64,000 nt of DNA, taken from Adiantum capillus-veneris (taxonomy: Eukaryota > Streptophyta > Polypodiopsida > Polypodiales > Pteridaceae). A program made the position numbers and the translations under genes. Each line of letters opens with the position of its first letter. The stretch's first letter is position 1. This document shows positions 35,146 through 46,500 of this stretch, piece after piece. Location of the stretch: the NCBI GenBank assembly GCA_014529385.2, contig CM043943.1:154911092-154975091 (forward strand), in the 5' to 3' direction. The notes beneath the pieces were generated by a model that made no database searches, had not been told where the DNA came from, and was given only the letters and a program-made list of their open reading frames with translations.

Positions 35146-35940
35146 GGAAATTTAACGGGGAGGGCTTTCATACTTGTTGGCAAACCAAGTTGAAAGGCTA
35201 CTTAATGAAAAAGCAATTGTGGGGTATAGTCAAACCAACACTCACTGATCGGACATCTACTGCTCGTGCACAAATGGCCATGAGTGCACAAAATCAAGCA
35301 AAGGACGAGCATGCATTAGGAATCATAATCACGGCACTACATGACATTATCTACACTTTATTGATGATTGTAATACTTGATCAATAGCATGGGAAGCACT
35401 AGAAAAAAACTTTAGAGCTAGGAAAAAGAAAAGCAAAGTAAGCTTAAAGAAATATCTATACAAATTGCAAATGGAACATAACGAAGAAATTTCAAGCTTG
35501 GTCATATCGCCTCAAAAGCATCACCACACAACTAGCTTATGCAAACAGTGCAGTACCAGAGGAGGACCAAATCGTAGTTCTTCTAGCTGCCTTATCTGCT
35601 AGCTTTGACCATATCATGACCATCATTGAGGAAAAGGATCCAACACCAGATTTTCAAGATGTCATCAACTCTTTAATATCCAAAGAGGGAGGAATGCTAC
35701 TTCAAGGGGAGGATCTTTTGCAGTTGGCAATGGTAACAAAACTTGTTTCAAGTGTGGCAAAGAAGGGCACATAGCAAAGGACTGTCTAGCATCGAAGACT
35801 TCCAATGGGAAGAAGGGTCACCTTCCTTCCAAGTGTTTCAAAAGGGACAGAGGTAGCACCATCAGAAATCCAAGGCCCAAAGTGTATTGGCAGAAGAAAA
35901 CAAAGATGAAGATGAAGAAGAAGGCGGCAATAGCCTTCTA
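35146..35940 (+). pseudogene. Copia gag (UBN2-type) with CCHC zinc knuckle, frameshifted
   Basis: The plus strand starts FNGEGFHTCWQTKLKGYLMK and LWGIVKP (gag N-terminal region), continues in other frames with KKSKVSLKKYLYKLQM, then NSAVPEEDQIVVLLAALSAS, FDHIMTIIEEKDPTPDFQ and INSLISKEGGML, the usual UBN2 gag order. A perfect CCHC knuckle CFKCGKEGHIAKDC is at 35744-35785. Several frameshifts and stops (near 35388, 35500, 35735) destroy the frame. Gag ends in a Lys-rich tail at 35940 and no protease follows. Confidence 0.8.
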
Positions 35941-36203
35941 GTCTACGTCGACATTCTCTAGCTTTTTTGTTTTGCTTTTCCCTTTCGGTTGTATTTGTTT
36001 GGAGATAGCTTGGACTACCTTTGTCTCAGTTTTATACATCTGTTCCAGGGGAGGTGTTTGAGTATTTCTTGGATTAGAGATAATTTGTCTCCTAGATTGG
36101 GGATGGTTTCCTAGATTGGAGGTGTTATTTTGCTCCTGGGTGGCATGTGCCAGAGATGTCAGTTTCTTCAGTTTCTTCCCAGTCCAAGCCTCAAGGGAAG
36201 GAT

Positions 36204-36465
36204 TGTAAAGTGTGAGCTTTGTCCTAAAGTATGAGTCAAGGAGAGAAGAGTGAAATTATCCCACATGCAGTGGTGTAAGGATGTAGAGCTACTTAAAGCT
36301 CATTTCATGAATGAATAAGCACAAGTTTATTTTACATTACATCTCCCTTGTTTATGGTGAGATTGTGATGGCTTAGCAAATACTCAAGATCGTGTTTATG
36401 AGTCCAAGTTAATTGACCTTGGAACCTAATTCTCTTGAGTGATAATCTAGCGTCCCCCCCCCCCC

Positions 36466-36540
<75 letters not shown>

Positions 36541-36596
36541 ATGTGCACGATGTTTCTCTTTAATCCACCCTAGCTAGCACGATCCCATTCCCATCA
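36204..36596 (+). repeat. 3' LTR of the copia-like element, poly-C/CA-expanded
   Basis: 393 bp. It has C runs at 36454-36499 (one interrupting A at 36466), then (AC)n at 36501-36538, where the 5' LTR has only (CA)n. This accounts for most of the length difference between the LTRs. Confidence 0.85.
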
Positions 36597-36601
36597 GAAC
36601 A

Positions 36602-37405
36602 TACCTCATGTAGCCAACATCCGCTTTTTGTTGTGGCTACCTCAACTTGGCCCTCGACTGCTTGTCTCAATGACACATGTCCTATAGTCACCTGAGCTAT
36701 ACAATTTTTCTATTGTAACATTTTCACTATTTTAAGAGCATTATGAAAAATATGAACCCTATAAAGGCACTTTGGGAGTAAGGTTAATTAGAGGCCATCC
36801 AATAGGAAGAAGGTGGTGGACACACTCTATACCTTCAAAAAAGTAAGGGGAGAAGGTAGCCTTATACCTCTTACCTAGTGAGAAGATAAAGGAGGTGGCT
36901 AAGGGAAAGGGATGGGGTGGGGGGGCGGGGGGACAAGAGGGAGGGACCACTTTGACCTCTTTCCCCCCACTTTTTGACTCGTATCTAGAAATACAATAAA
37001 AATTTCAAATTTCAAAATTTCCCTCTTTAAAAGCCTCCCAAACCTATTTCATGATACTCATTTTCGGGCCTTTTAGCTCTAGTGAGAGAATGCTCCTGAG
37101 CCAATAGGAAGAATGCTACCGTTACCTTGAAAAAACCTTTTTTCTCATTTTGAAAATGTCCATAAAAACCATTTTGGTGAAATTCTCACTATCATCAGAA
37201 AAGTAAGGCGTTTGATAATGACATCTTGCACAAGCGCTGAACATCTTTTTATGACCCGCTGTTGCTATCCTCTAAAGTGAAGTACTTGTACTTGTGCATC
37301 TCGCACAAGTATCAATCACCTTTTTATGAAGTACTCGTAATTTAAATTCAAATAAATCGTACTTGTTGATAGTGATTGATAAGTACTATTTAAAACTATG
37401 AAGGA
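36602..37405. other. Unassigned DNA
   Basis: No gene recognised; TACTTGTACTTGTGC-type short repeats near 37285 and 37350. Confidence 0.4.
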
Positions 37406-37741
37406 GTCAGAACCAAGAGAATGGAGGCCCTTAAGGGGTCTCTGAGTCCTCTATTCGCTTGGTTCTGACCTCATGAGGCCCTAGGATTAAAATATAGCAT
37501 TTTTTAAGCCCACGAATGCATCCGGAACGTCCAAAAACCTTAGCTCTTTAAAACGCTGAAATCTGACGTCTCTCTAGCTCAAGATATAGCATTTTTATCA
37601 GTACAAAGCGAATAGAGGCATTTTTAAGCCTAGGGCCTCATGAGGTCAATACAAAGCAAATAGAGGTCCTTGAGCTAGAGAGACGTCAGATTTCAGTGTT
37701 TTAAAGAGCTATCTTAAGGTTTTTGGACGTTCCGGATACAT
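37406..37741. repeat. Compound foldback element with nested inverted repeats
   Basis: Three inverted pairs lie in one 336-bp block: 37406-37427 with 37448-37469 (GTCAGAACCAAG..), 37469-37485 with 37629-37645 (CCTCATGAGGCCCTAGG), and the long outer pair 37517-37583 with 37669-37741 (GCATCCGGAACGTCCAAAAA..), which match almost completely. No coding capacity. Confidence 0.8.
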
Positions 37742-39950
37742 CCATGGTATTATTTTTGTATTTTGTAAACAACTCTTATGTGTTCTCTCATCGCACATCA
37801 CATCACTCATTAAGATTCACAGACATGGATTTTTGTGTACACTTAAGTTGGCCTCTCAAAAAGCATTTGTACGAGCATGCATTTAAGTGATTGAACAAAC
37901 TTTTACGTATATACTATGAGAAATAGAATTCCAAAAAAAAACTTTTGCATTTTTCATAATTACCTCTCTCTATGCTGAGTTTGCATTTCTTACAGGGCCC
38001 AAAATTGAGTCCAAGTTTCTCCTAATGAAAAGTGAAAATCATGCACTACAAAACCCAAAAATTTAAAAACTTATTTTTTTTTCTTCAAAACATCACTTTC
38101 TACCCTCAAAGTCTCTCCAAACCTATTCTATAACTAAAAAGTGATTTTCTCTCTTAACAAATCCTTTTTCAAGCTCTTTATTGTTGTAATAGCCACATGT
38201 ACTCTGAACCGACTTTCTCCCATCTCCATTGTAGCACCAAGCAAGCTCTTCCCTCATCTCTTCCCCTTGCCCACCACATATTTTCACACCAAGGTAGCTC
38301 GTCTCCTTTCTCTCACCTCCACTATAGCATGAAACACGATCCTCCTCCTCCTATTTTCACACCAAGGTAGCTCCTTCTACTTTCATTCACTCACACTACA
38401 TGAAAACCTCTACTCTCGAAGGTGGAAAAAGTATGAGCTCAATGACTTGTATACCACAACAACAAGAGGTGTAGATGGTGAGTGGATATTGCAAGAATTC
38501 ACCTCCAACATAAAGGTAGAATGGTAAGAAAACTATCTTTGTCTGTTTACATTTAGAGCTCAACATCATCTCCAGCTCTAAGTTTATTATGCTGGAGACA
38601 ATAAACCTCTTTATGTTTTCCAATGTTCATCTATCATTAAAAGTAAGCCGAGATCCTCATAACATTGGGGTGTGATATTTTGTTGGTGGCTTTGGTGCAC
38701 CATCTAGGGTTGCATAGCATGTGATTTGAGTCTCACAATGCAAGTAAATTACTCTATCTATGGAGAGCTATCAAGTTCTAATTTCTTCTGTGTATAGTTG
38801 TCACTAGATTATTAAAATGATATCATTTTGTACTTTTATCTCTTTGTGCTCACAAAATTTGATGTTTATTTACAGTCAACTTTTTTTGAGGGGACATGAA
38901 CAAACAACCATGTGCAAAGATGAAAAACACTCTATTCTTGGCCCGTGAGAAAACTTACAATACCATGTTAAAAGATTTTGATAAGAATACTAGGAGTCGT
39001 GTAGAATCTTGAACCAATAGGTACTCTCTAGGAGCTCTTAGAAAAGCCCTTCATAAAGTACAATCTTTCCTAGTGTCATAGACACACAAAGACTCAAGTG
39101 TATATGCATCTCTAGATTAGGAAGACAAATACTTGTAAGAGAAGCATGGCAAGAAGAAGATTGTCTCCCTTTGTAAATTTTTTCATGAGGTTGGAGTCTT
39201 CTATAAATGCTTTTGTATATTTACTCATTTTGGTGCAATATAAATATGTTTTTTTAATAAATAGTGTCGTGTTGACTGAGAGTATTTAATTTAGATTATT
39301 GAAGTTTCATACAAATTTGACAAACATTGTTGAACTTTACGAATGTTCTGATTTGTTGTATCGGTTCACTCCACAAAGAAGAAATTTAAACAATATGTTG
39401 ATTGCAACTTAAATACTAATGATTATTCTTATTAATGTGAATCATAACCTTTGTTAAGATGGCATCATTTAGGGATGTTGAATATATCATGCTTCATTAG
39501 CAACCTTTCAGAAATTGAGAAATCTAAATTCTTGCTTTTCAACATGTTATTGTTTCCATATTAGTATGCCTATGCCAAGCTCAACCTAGAGAAAGGACAA
39601 CTTGAGATGAAGGTGTCATGTATAGCGGTGATTGATAGGTGAACAATTAACTTATTGTTAATCAAGAAACCTTTGGTTGGATACTATAGAAATAGAGGTC
39701 ACACGGTTTGAAATACCAAAGAAATGGCTTTACCAAAACATTTCCAAGAACGGGGGGTGGACACAAGGGAGTAAAAACTGACTCCTTGTTTGGCCAATTT
39801 CTAGTGCTGAGTGTTTAGTGCACAGGATTTGTGAGGCCTTTGAAACAGAGCAAAATGTGAGAGGGGGGAGGGGGAGGAGGGTCTTGCTCTCAATACATCA
39901 AACACCGCATTTCCATCTAATGGCCATGCATTAAAAAAAGGGAATATCTA
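37742..39950. other. Unassigned AT-rich DNA
   Basis: No gene or repeat family recognised; short open frames only. Confidence 0.4.
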
Positions 39951-40075
39951 CCATTTTAAAGCCTTACGACCCCTCAACAAAAGGAGCCACAAGGACGCAC
40001 AAAATGATCACTGTTTGGCTATTCTATGCGTCTTTGTGGCGCCTCTTGTTGAGGGGTCATAGGGCCTTAAAATGG
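39951..40075. repeat. MITE-like foldback, 49-bp arms
   Basis: Left arm 39951-39999 and right arm 40027-40075 (CCATTTTAA..GACCCCTCAACAA..) pair at 43 of 49 positions around a 27-nt loop. No clear target duplication is seen. Confidence 0.75.
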
Positions 40076-42289
40076 CAAACAAATACAAATTTCAATAGTT
40101 TGACCATGATATAAGTTTCTTAAAAAATAAAAATAAATAAACGATGCTGTTTTCAACAACTTGTAACTCCCAATCGGCTTCGAGTCTGTTGGGGTTATCT
40201 CACATCAATTTGTTCATCTCATTGTGCTCCTCCACCATCATGTGATGCTAAAAAGTCATAACTTAATCTGGTTCTCCAAAAATGAACCTACAAGTTGGCA
40301 ATTTCTAAAGAAATGATGTAAAACAAATGTTTTACTTTTTCCTCAATCTATGGGCTTCACAAGCATCAAAACCATGGAATAAAAAAATACTCAAAGAACC
40401 AATGTTTTTCCTTGTGTTAAGAGCATATATAGCTTTAGGATTTATTTTCCTTATCCCAAAGGGTGAAGATGCCTCCTCTGGCTGATAATGGAGGTCCATT
40501 AATCTTGTTCTTTTTACATAAGGTTTTAGCTCAAATGATCATTGCTAGACTACTGCTTTCTTGCTTGAGCCAATATTTTTTCCAAGTAGATGGACCTTGG
40601 GGATTGCTTCCCTCTACAAATCATCCTCCAATGCAACCAATATTGGGGAACTTGGTTGGTAGACTAGCCAATTTTAGCCTTTATGATTCATGTAAGACGA
40701 CTACCCTTTTGACTCCATACTTGTTTCTTTTCTTTCTTGAATGATGTTTGCGTTCTTGCGTGGGCAAAATACATAGTTAGAGCATAACTTAGTTAAGCTC
40801 AAGTGCATGACAATGTTCTTTTCTCCTACAAAGTACCAAACGCTTGACAACCTATACTTGACATTGTCTTAGGTTTGCTTGTTAGTGGTGCCATCACCAA
40901 TGCACATTGAGAAAGAATATCACTTGGCAAGTTAAATGGCTCTTCTAGTTTTGATATGACATTTCAATCTCTCCGTAAGGCCTTAGTAACGTACAAAGTA
41001 CTTGCAGATTAAACTTGCAACCCTCTTATTTTAAGTGGATCATGAGCACATGGGCACAAGAGGGATTGCTAGTTGGATCTCGGGCAAAGCGTGCAAGACA
41101 TGATACTACTTGGTCTATCGTACTCTAATGTTGCAAGTCCTTCATCCATTGCCTATGGTTCTATCTCCATGCTCATGTGGTTTGGCAAAGAGTATGTCCA
41201 GCTATTAGCCATGTGTACAATGGCTTTATGACTTGGGAAAAAGTTGGGTCTTAAAGTTCACATTTGACATCCTTGTACTATAGTTTTTGCCACAATGGAC
41301 ATGCTTCTTTTAGTTGTGGATGAGTTTGATATGCACCCATGTCACTCTCTATGGAGATTTGGAAGGCTTCCTTTTTGTGTGTTAGCACTCAACCTTACTC
41401 TTTTTGTGTGTTGGCACTCAACCTTACTCTTATTCTGGCACAACCCTTGCAAACCCTCATGGCCAATAGGATACTTAAGCCAACTACTATAAAATAGAGT
41501 AGAGGGTAGATGATCACTCTTGAAGCGTATGGACGCCCCTCCACAATGGTTCATACTTTTATCACCTCACATGCTACCTTGATGCAAATATCACCTCACA
41601 TTCTACCTTGATGGAGATTGCACTATTGTACTATTGTCATGACCAACTTCAAAGTAGCATCTTAAAAGGACTTTGTCATATTCAGTATTACATCTTTTAT
41701 TTACCTTGCCTACCTGTCTGTGTGTTTTCGATTACAAAAATTGTGACGGCCTACTTGAGCTCGAGAACATTTAGAAGGGCTCGGTTAGTAAAATAATTAT
41801 TGAAAGCTCATGTTATACTTTACATTACCATAGATAATTTCATTCCTTCAAAGATTCACAGAGATCATGGTTCAAAGATAAATAATTGAACGCCCTTCTT
41901 TGAAGGGTATGGCTATGCAGCACCACCATCATCACAGATTGGGCGGTCTACATCCACCCCCCTCACTACCTATGTTGTGATCAGCTCTACTAGAAGAGCT
42001 TGTTTTGACAGGTGTCGTAAGTGGTGATGGGCGGCTTGCATGACAAATACAAGCGGAGTAGCTTCACGTCGTCGTGCTGGAGCATGGGAGTTGTCAAGGC
42101 ATTAGAGCTAGGACCAACCATGCTGGCAGTGGCATGGGCAAAGACACAAAGGCGGCCTCGCTTAGAACGGGGGAGATGGCAGCTACCTCCAAGCAGGGCC
42201 ACAAAGCGAGGGAAGTTTTCATGTCACAAAACAAATCCCAAGAGACGTTACAGGTCTATCCGACGAGCTTGAGAGAATTGAAATGTTAA
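40076..42289. other. Unassigned DNA with a short tandem duplication
   Basis: No gene recognised. At about 41376-41430 a 27-bp phrase GTGTGTTAGCACTCAACCTT is repeated in tandem. Confidence 0.4.
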
Positions 42290-42654
42290 TATTAACGTCT
42301 TCAAAAGGCCAAAATGACCTATGAGACCAATCTATTACAAAATAGTGAATCTGATACCATGTCGAGGTACTCTCAGACCAATCTGTTACAAAATAGTGAA
42401 TCTGATTCCATGTCTGGGTACTCTGAGACCAATCTGTTACAAAATAGTGAATCTGATACCATGTCTGGGTAGAGAGAGAGAGAGAGAGAGAAATGAAATG
42501 AAATGAAATGTTATATTAACGTATTCAAAAGGCCAAAATGACCTCCGAGACCAAATTGTTACAAAATTGTGAATCTTTTACCATGTTTGGGTACAAAAAG
42601 ACTAGAACAAAAATACTACTACTACTACTAGAATCCATCCTCATCTACACTCTG

Positions 42655-42691
<37 letters not shown>

Positions 42692-42883
42692 AATGAAATG
42701 TTTTATTAGCATCTTCAAAAGGCCAAAATGACCTATGAGACCAAAAGGTTACAACCATGTGTGACTAGTACCATGTGAGGGGAAGATCAAAATAAATGAG
42801 GGTACCTAGAGTGGGTAGGTATGTAAGCCTAACCTACATCCTCATCATCATCAATGTCCTCATCACATAATACATCAGCTCAA
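42290..42883. repeat. Repeat cluster: 51-bp tandem array and copies of a dispersed repeat
   Basis: At about 42326-42475 a 51-bp unit (AGACCAATCTGTTACAAAAT..) occurs three times; each unit contains TGGTATCAGATTC-like sequence on the minus strand (PBS-like; one copy altered). The dispersed unit 42688-42883 (AAAGGCCAAAATGACCTATG..CACATAATACATCA) recurs inverted at 54497-54695, with partial copies at about 42290 and 42520. (GA)n tracts precede the copies at 42474 and 42657. Confidence 0.75.
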
Positions 42884-42925
42884 AACATATGGGGAGGGGG
42901 TACAATCACCCAAGGGCTAAGAGGT

Positions 42926-43036
<111 letters not shown>

Positions 43037-43426
43037 TTTAATTTTAATGAGCACACAATTTCATTACCAAATTTACACTCCCTTGTGCAAAAATTGTTTT
43101 GCTCCTGGCCTAAAACCTACTTTAGCACAAAAGGTATCTCATTCCATGCATATGCATGTGGGTACGTAGACAGCGACTACTAAATTTTTTCGCTATATGT
43201 TCTCTACACATTACATTTTCTCTATAGCAAGGTGGGGGAAAGTTGTATGCTTTCCAACAGCCATGACATGGCAATATATTGACATGGAGCGAAGGAGCTT
43301 TCTTCTTCGCAACCATCGACTATTTACACCTCTGATTTGTACAAATTATACAAGAATAGAATTTAAGTAGGTACATAAACTCACAGCATTACAGATGAAT
43401 GGAACAACAGTACTCCATGGCCCTGA

Positions 43427-43445
43427 TCACCAGAAGGGACACCAC
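43427..43445 (-). CDS. TOR: Last TOR exon (19 nt) encoding the invariant FATC end
   Basis: The acceptor TTCTTTCCAG at about 43455-43446 is followed by G TGG TGT CCC TTC TGG TGA. With the GG left by the preceding exon (donor at 49383, GTATGT) this reads Gly-Trp-Cys-Pro-Phe-Trp-stop, the C-terminus expected for TOR. Reading through the donor instead gives YVGYVVSV and a wrong end. Confidence 0.92.
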
Positions 43446-43455
43446 CTGGAAAGAA

Positions 43456-43514
<59 letters not shown>

Positions 43515-46500
43515 CCCACGCGCACACACACACACACACACACACACATAAAGTGGGGCTTAAACCTTTGTATAACCTGAGAAAATTACAAAAAGCTTGA
43601 AAACATAACAACAGCCTGTAGGCATCACAAATAACAGAGCTTGCAGTTAAAAACCCGTGGGATATGACAGGATTACAAAGCCATAGGGTAATATCCACCA
43701 AAGATGCAGAGGTATATAAAGGGAAAATGCATCAAGAGCTAAAGGCGAGGGAGTAATGGAGGAATATAGAAGAAAGCTGCACCAGAAACAGGCTACCCAG
43801 GACAGACGAACAGGAAGCCAAAAACTCCTCCAAAGAATCTCCAATATTGGACTCTGGAACTCCATGGCCAAAAGGGGAATTCCAACAATGGACCTCTCCA
43901 CCACACATCATCACTGCATGAAACATCTGGAAGAACACTGCCCAAGAGGGCTACACATTCTACTTGCATCAAGATCTTCAAAACTGCAGGACAAGCTGAT
44001 GAAGCAAAGAAAGCTGATCTTCAACACCGCAGCTGCTCACCACACCACCGCAGCCATCACACCACGCTTGAAGTGTAGCGGGAAAGTGCCAACGGAAAAG
44101 AACAGACAGAACAAACATTAGACGCTTAAAAACAACTGAGCTGAGAGAGATACACAGCACACAGACGCGGTGTTGCGGAGTTCCACCCCAACAAAGCACT
44201 GGCCCCAAACGATCGCCCCCCTTTCGGTATTTCTTTATATTGCTAGCACTCCTCTACACCTCCACACAGTAGGATGTCAGAGATTGAGCCCTCATCTCAT
44301 ATTTAAAGGCCCTTGGCCTACTAAAAGCAGTTTACATGAAAAAAATTAACTCCAAAATCATATGGTCCCAAGAACTGGCAACAAAAGCTGCCAGCGTAGT
44401 TCGCGGAAGTCCGTACTCTCTACCACGTCATCAGCCAACGCAGAACGTGGGCATTTTGCGTTGGCTGAGAACTGGCGCCAAAAGCTGCCAATGTTTCGCG
44501 GAAGTTTGTACAACTGCCATGTCATCATGTTTTTACACAAGTCTTTTGTGTGTGTGTGTGTGTGAGAGACTGCTTAATTTTTAGGCCCCTCCTTTAGGAT
44601 TTTAATCCTAACCCTTGTTTAATAATTGGGCCACTCGGCGAGGTTCTATAAGTTGGTGAGAACTTCGTCGTATGATAGAAGCATGCCATCGGTGTCACAA
44701 GACGAGCACCACGTGTCAATAGAAAAGAACAGATTGAACAAACTTTTAGCACTTCAATAACAACTGAATTGAGAGAGAGAGACGACACGCGACACGGAGT
44801 GGCGGAATTCCACCCCAGAGAGTATTGGCCCCAAACCTTAGCGCCCCTTTCGGTATTTCTTTATATTGCATCAACGCAGTACAAGCTGGTACTCCATACT
44901 CTACACCTTCTCCAGGAAGCATGCCAAAGAATGAGCCCTAACCTCATATTTAAAGGCCCTTGGCCTGAAAAGCAATTACAGTGAAAAGCCTTCAAAACTC
45001 AAAAGCTTCTGGTCCCAAAAGCAATGCCAAAAGTTGCCAGCATAATTTACGAAAATCCGTACAGCTTGCCACGTAATGAGCCAACGCAAAACGCGGAAAT
45101 CCGTACAGCTTGCCATGTCGTAACTTTCGGGACTTCCCTACAACTGCCACGTCATCAGCATTGCGTGAGTGTGTGTGTGAGTCCTCCTTTATTTTAATCC
45201 CTTTATGTCACTGGGGCCCCATCGGACGGGGTCCCCATAAGTTGGTAGGACTTCTTCTTCTTCTGCTACTTGTTCTTCTTAGGGTTTAGGCCCCTCGGCT
45301 GGCATCTGTAAGTTGGCTCCATTCTTTAGGCTTTGACACGTCACTAGTTTGTGACAATCAACCATACCATGTCAAATTCATACATTCAAATTCATCGAGT
45401 TAATCCAAAAGCTTCTTTACACAACTATATCAGATCTGTCAATTCCTCTGAATTCATGCATTGAGCATCCATGGGTGGATAGCTCTTGCATTCACCAGAA
45501 ATCTTCGTGTTGTCCTTCCCCATGTGGTGCGGTCTTTATGAGCAAGTATCTGTTCTAGGATAAAAATCTCTTCAGTCTCTTCTACTTCGGGTTGAGCGTC
45601 GTCAGAAGGTCTAGTAGGTAGTTCTCCTTTGAATTGTTTAAGAAGACATAGAAGCATTGTGGATTTTCCAATGTGATGGTAATTCTAGACGAAAGGAAAC
45701 ATCGTTAATGCTATGATTGACCTTGAACGGGCCATAGTAACGTTGATTGAGCTTGGGATACAATCAACGTTTGTAGCCTTTCTTCTTTTGTAGTCGTGCC
45801 TTCTCAAAACGAAGCAAATCCCAGTCACCTACTTTGATGTTAGAGTCGTTGCCTATGTTTGTCAACAATGCTTTTTTGCTTGGCGTGTGATTTTTGCAAC
45901 GCTTCTTTGACCTTGGAGTAGGCGATATCCAAATCTTGTACGAGTTTGTCTGCCTCGAAAATCTTATCCTTTGTGAGTAGAATTGGTGGGACTTTGCGAG
46001 TCCCCTCAATGATCTCAAAAGGTGCTTTACCAATGAAGAAATGAGTGGTGTTATTGTAGGCAAACTCAATGAGTGGTAAGTAATTCTCCCAGAAGTGTTT
46101 ATGATCAGAAACATAAGTCTTGAGTAGGTTAGGAATCGTGGAGTTCGTATTTTCAGATTGCCCATCAGTTTGCGAATGAAATGAAGATTAGAACTTCAAT
46201 GTAATGTTAATGTTGTCGAAGAAAAATCTCCAAAAGAGACTTGTCATACGTGGATCTTGGTCGTTAACTATAGATTGCCGCATCCCATGAAGTCGAAAAA
46301 TATGTTGTAAGAATAGAGTTGCCATCCTATCTGCTTTGATAGTTCTCCTGACCGGAAGTGAGCTTGTTTGCTGAAACGGTCAATGATTGTCCAAATTCCA
46401 TTACAACCACATGATGTAGTGGACAAATCAAAGATAAAATTTATGGCAATGCTTTCAAACCGTCGGATCGGAATGGGGAGAGGATGTAACAAGCCGAAGG

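Larger units (their letters stand above)
33353..36596 (+). mobile_element. Copia-like LTR retrotransposon, gag-only (non-autonomous or internally deleted)
   Basis: 3244 bp with LTRs at 33353-33695 and 36204-36596, both starting TGTAAAGTGTGAG and ending CCATCA. A perfect initiator-Met PBS lies at 33698-33709 and a polypurine tract (CAAGGGAAGGAT) directly before the 3' LTR. Flanks GGACA (33348-33352) and GAACA (36597-36601) look like a 5-bp target duplication with one change. The internal part carries a (GT)n at 34146-34181, a GC-rich section resembling 5100-5640, and a broken gag (35146-35940). Integrase and reverse transcriptase are absent. The 6394 LTR belongs to the same family. Confidence 0.85.
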
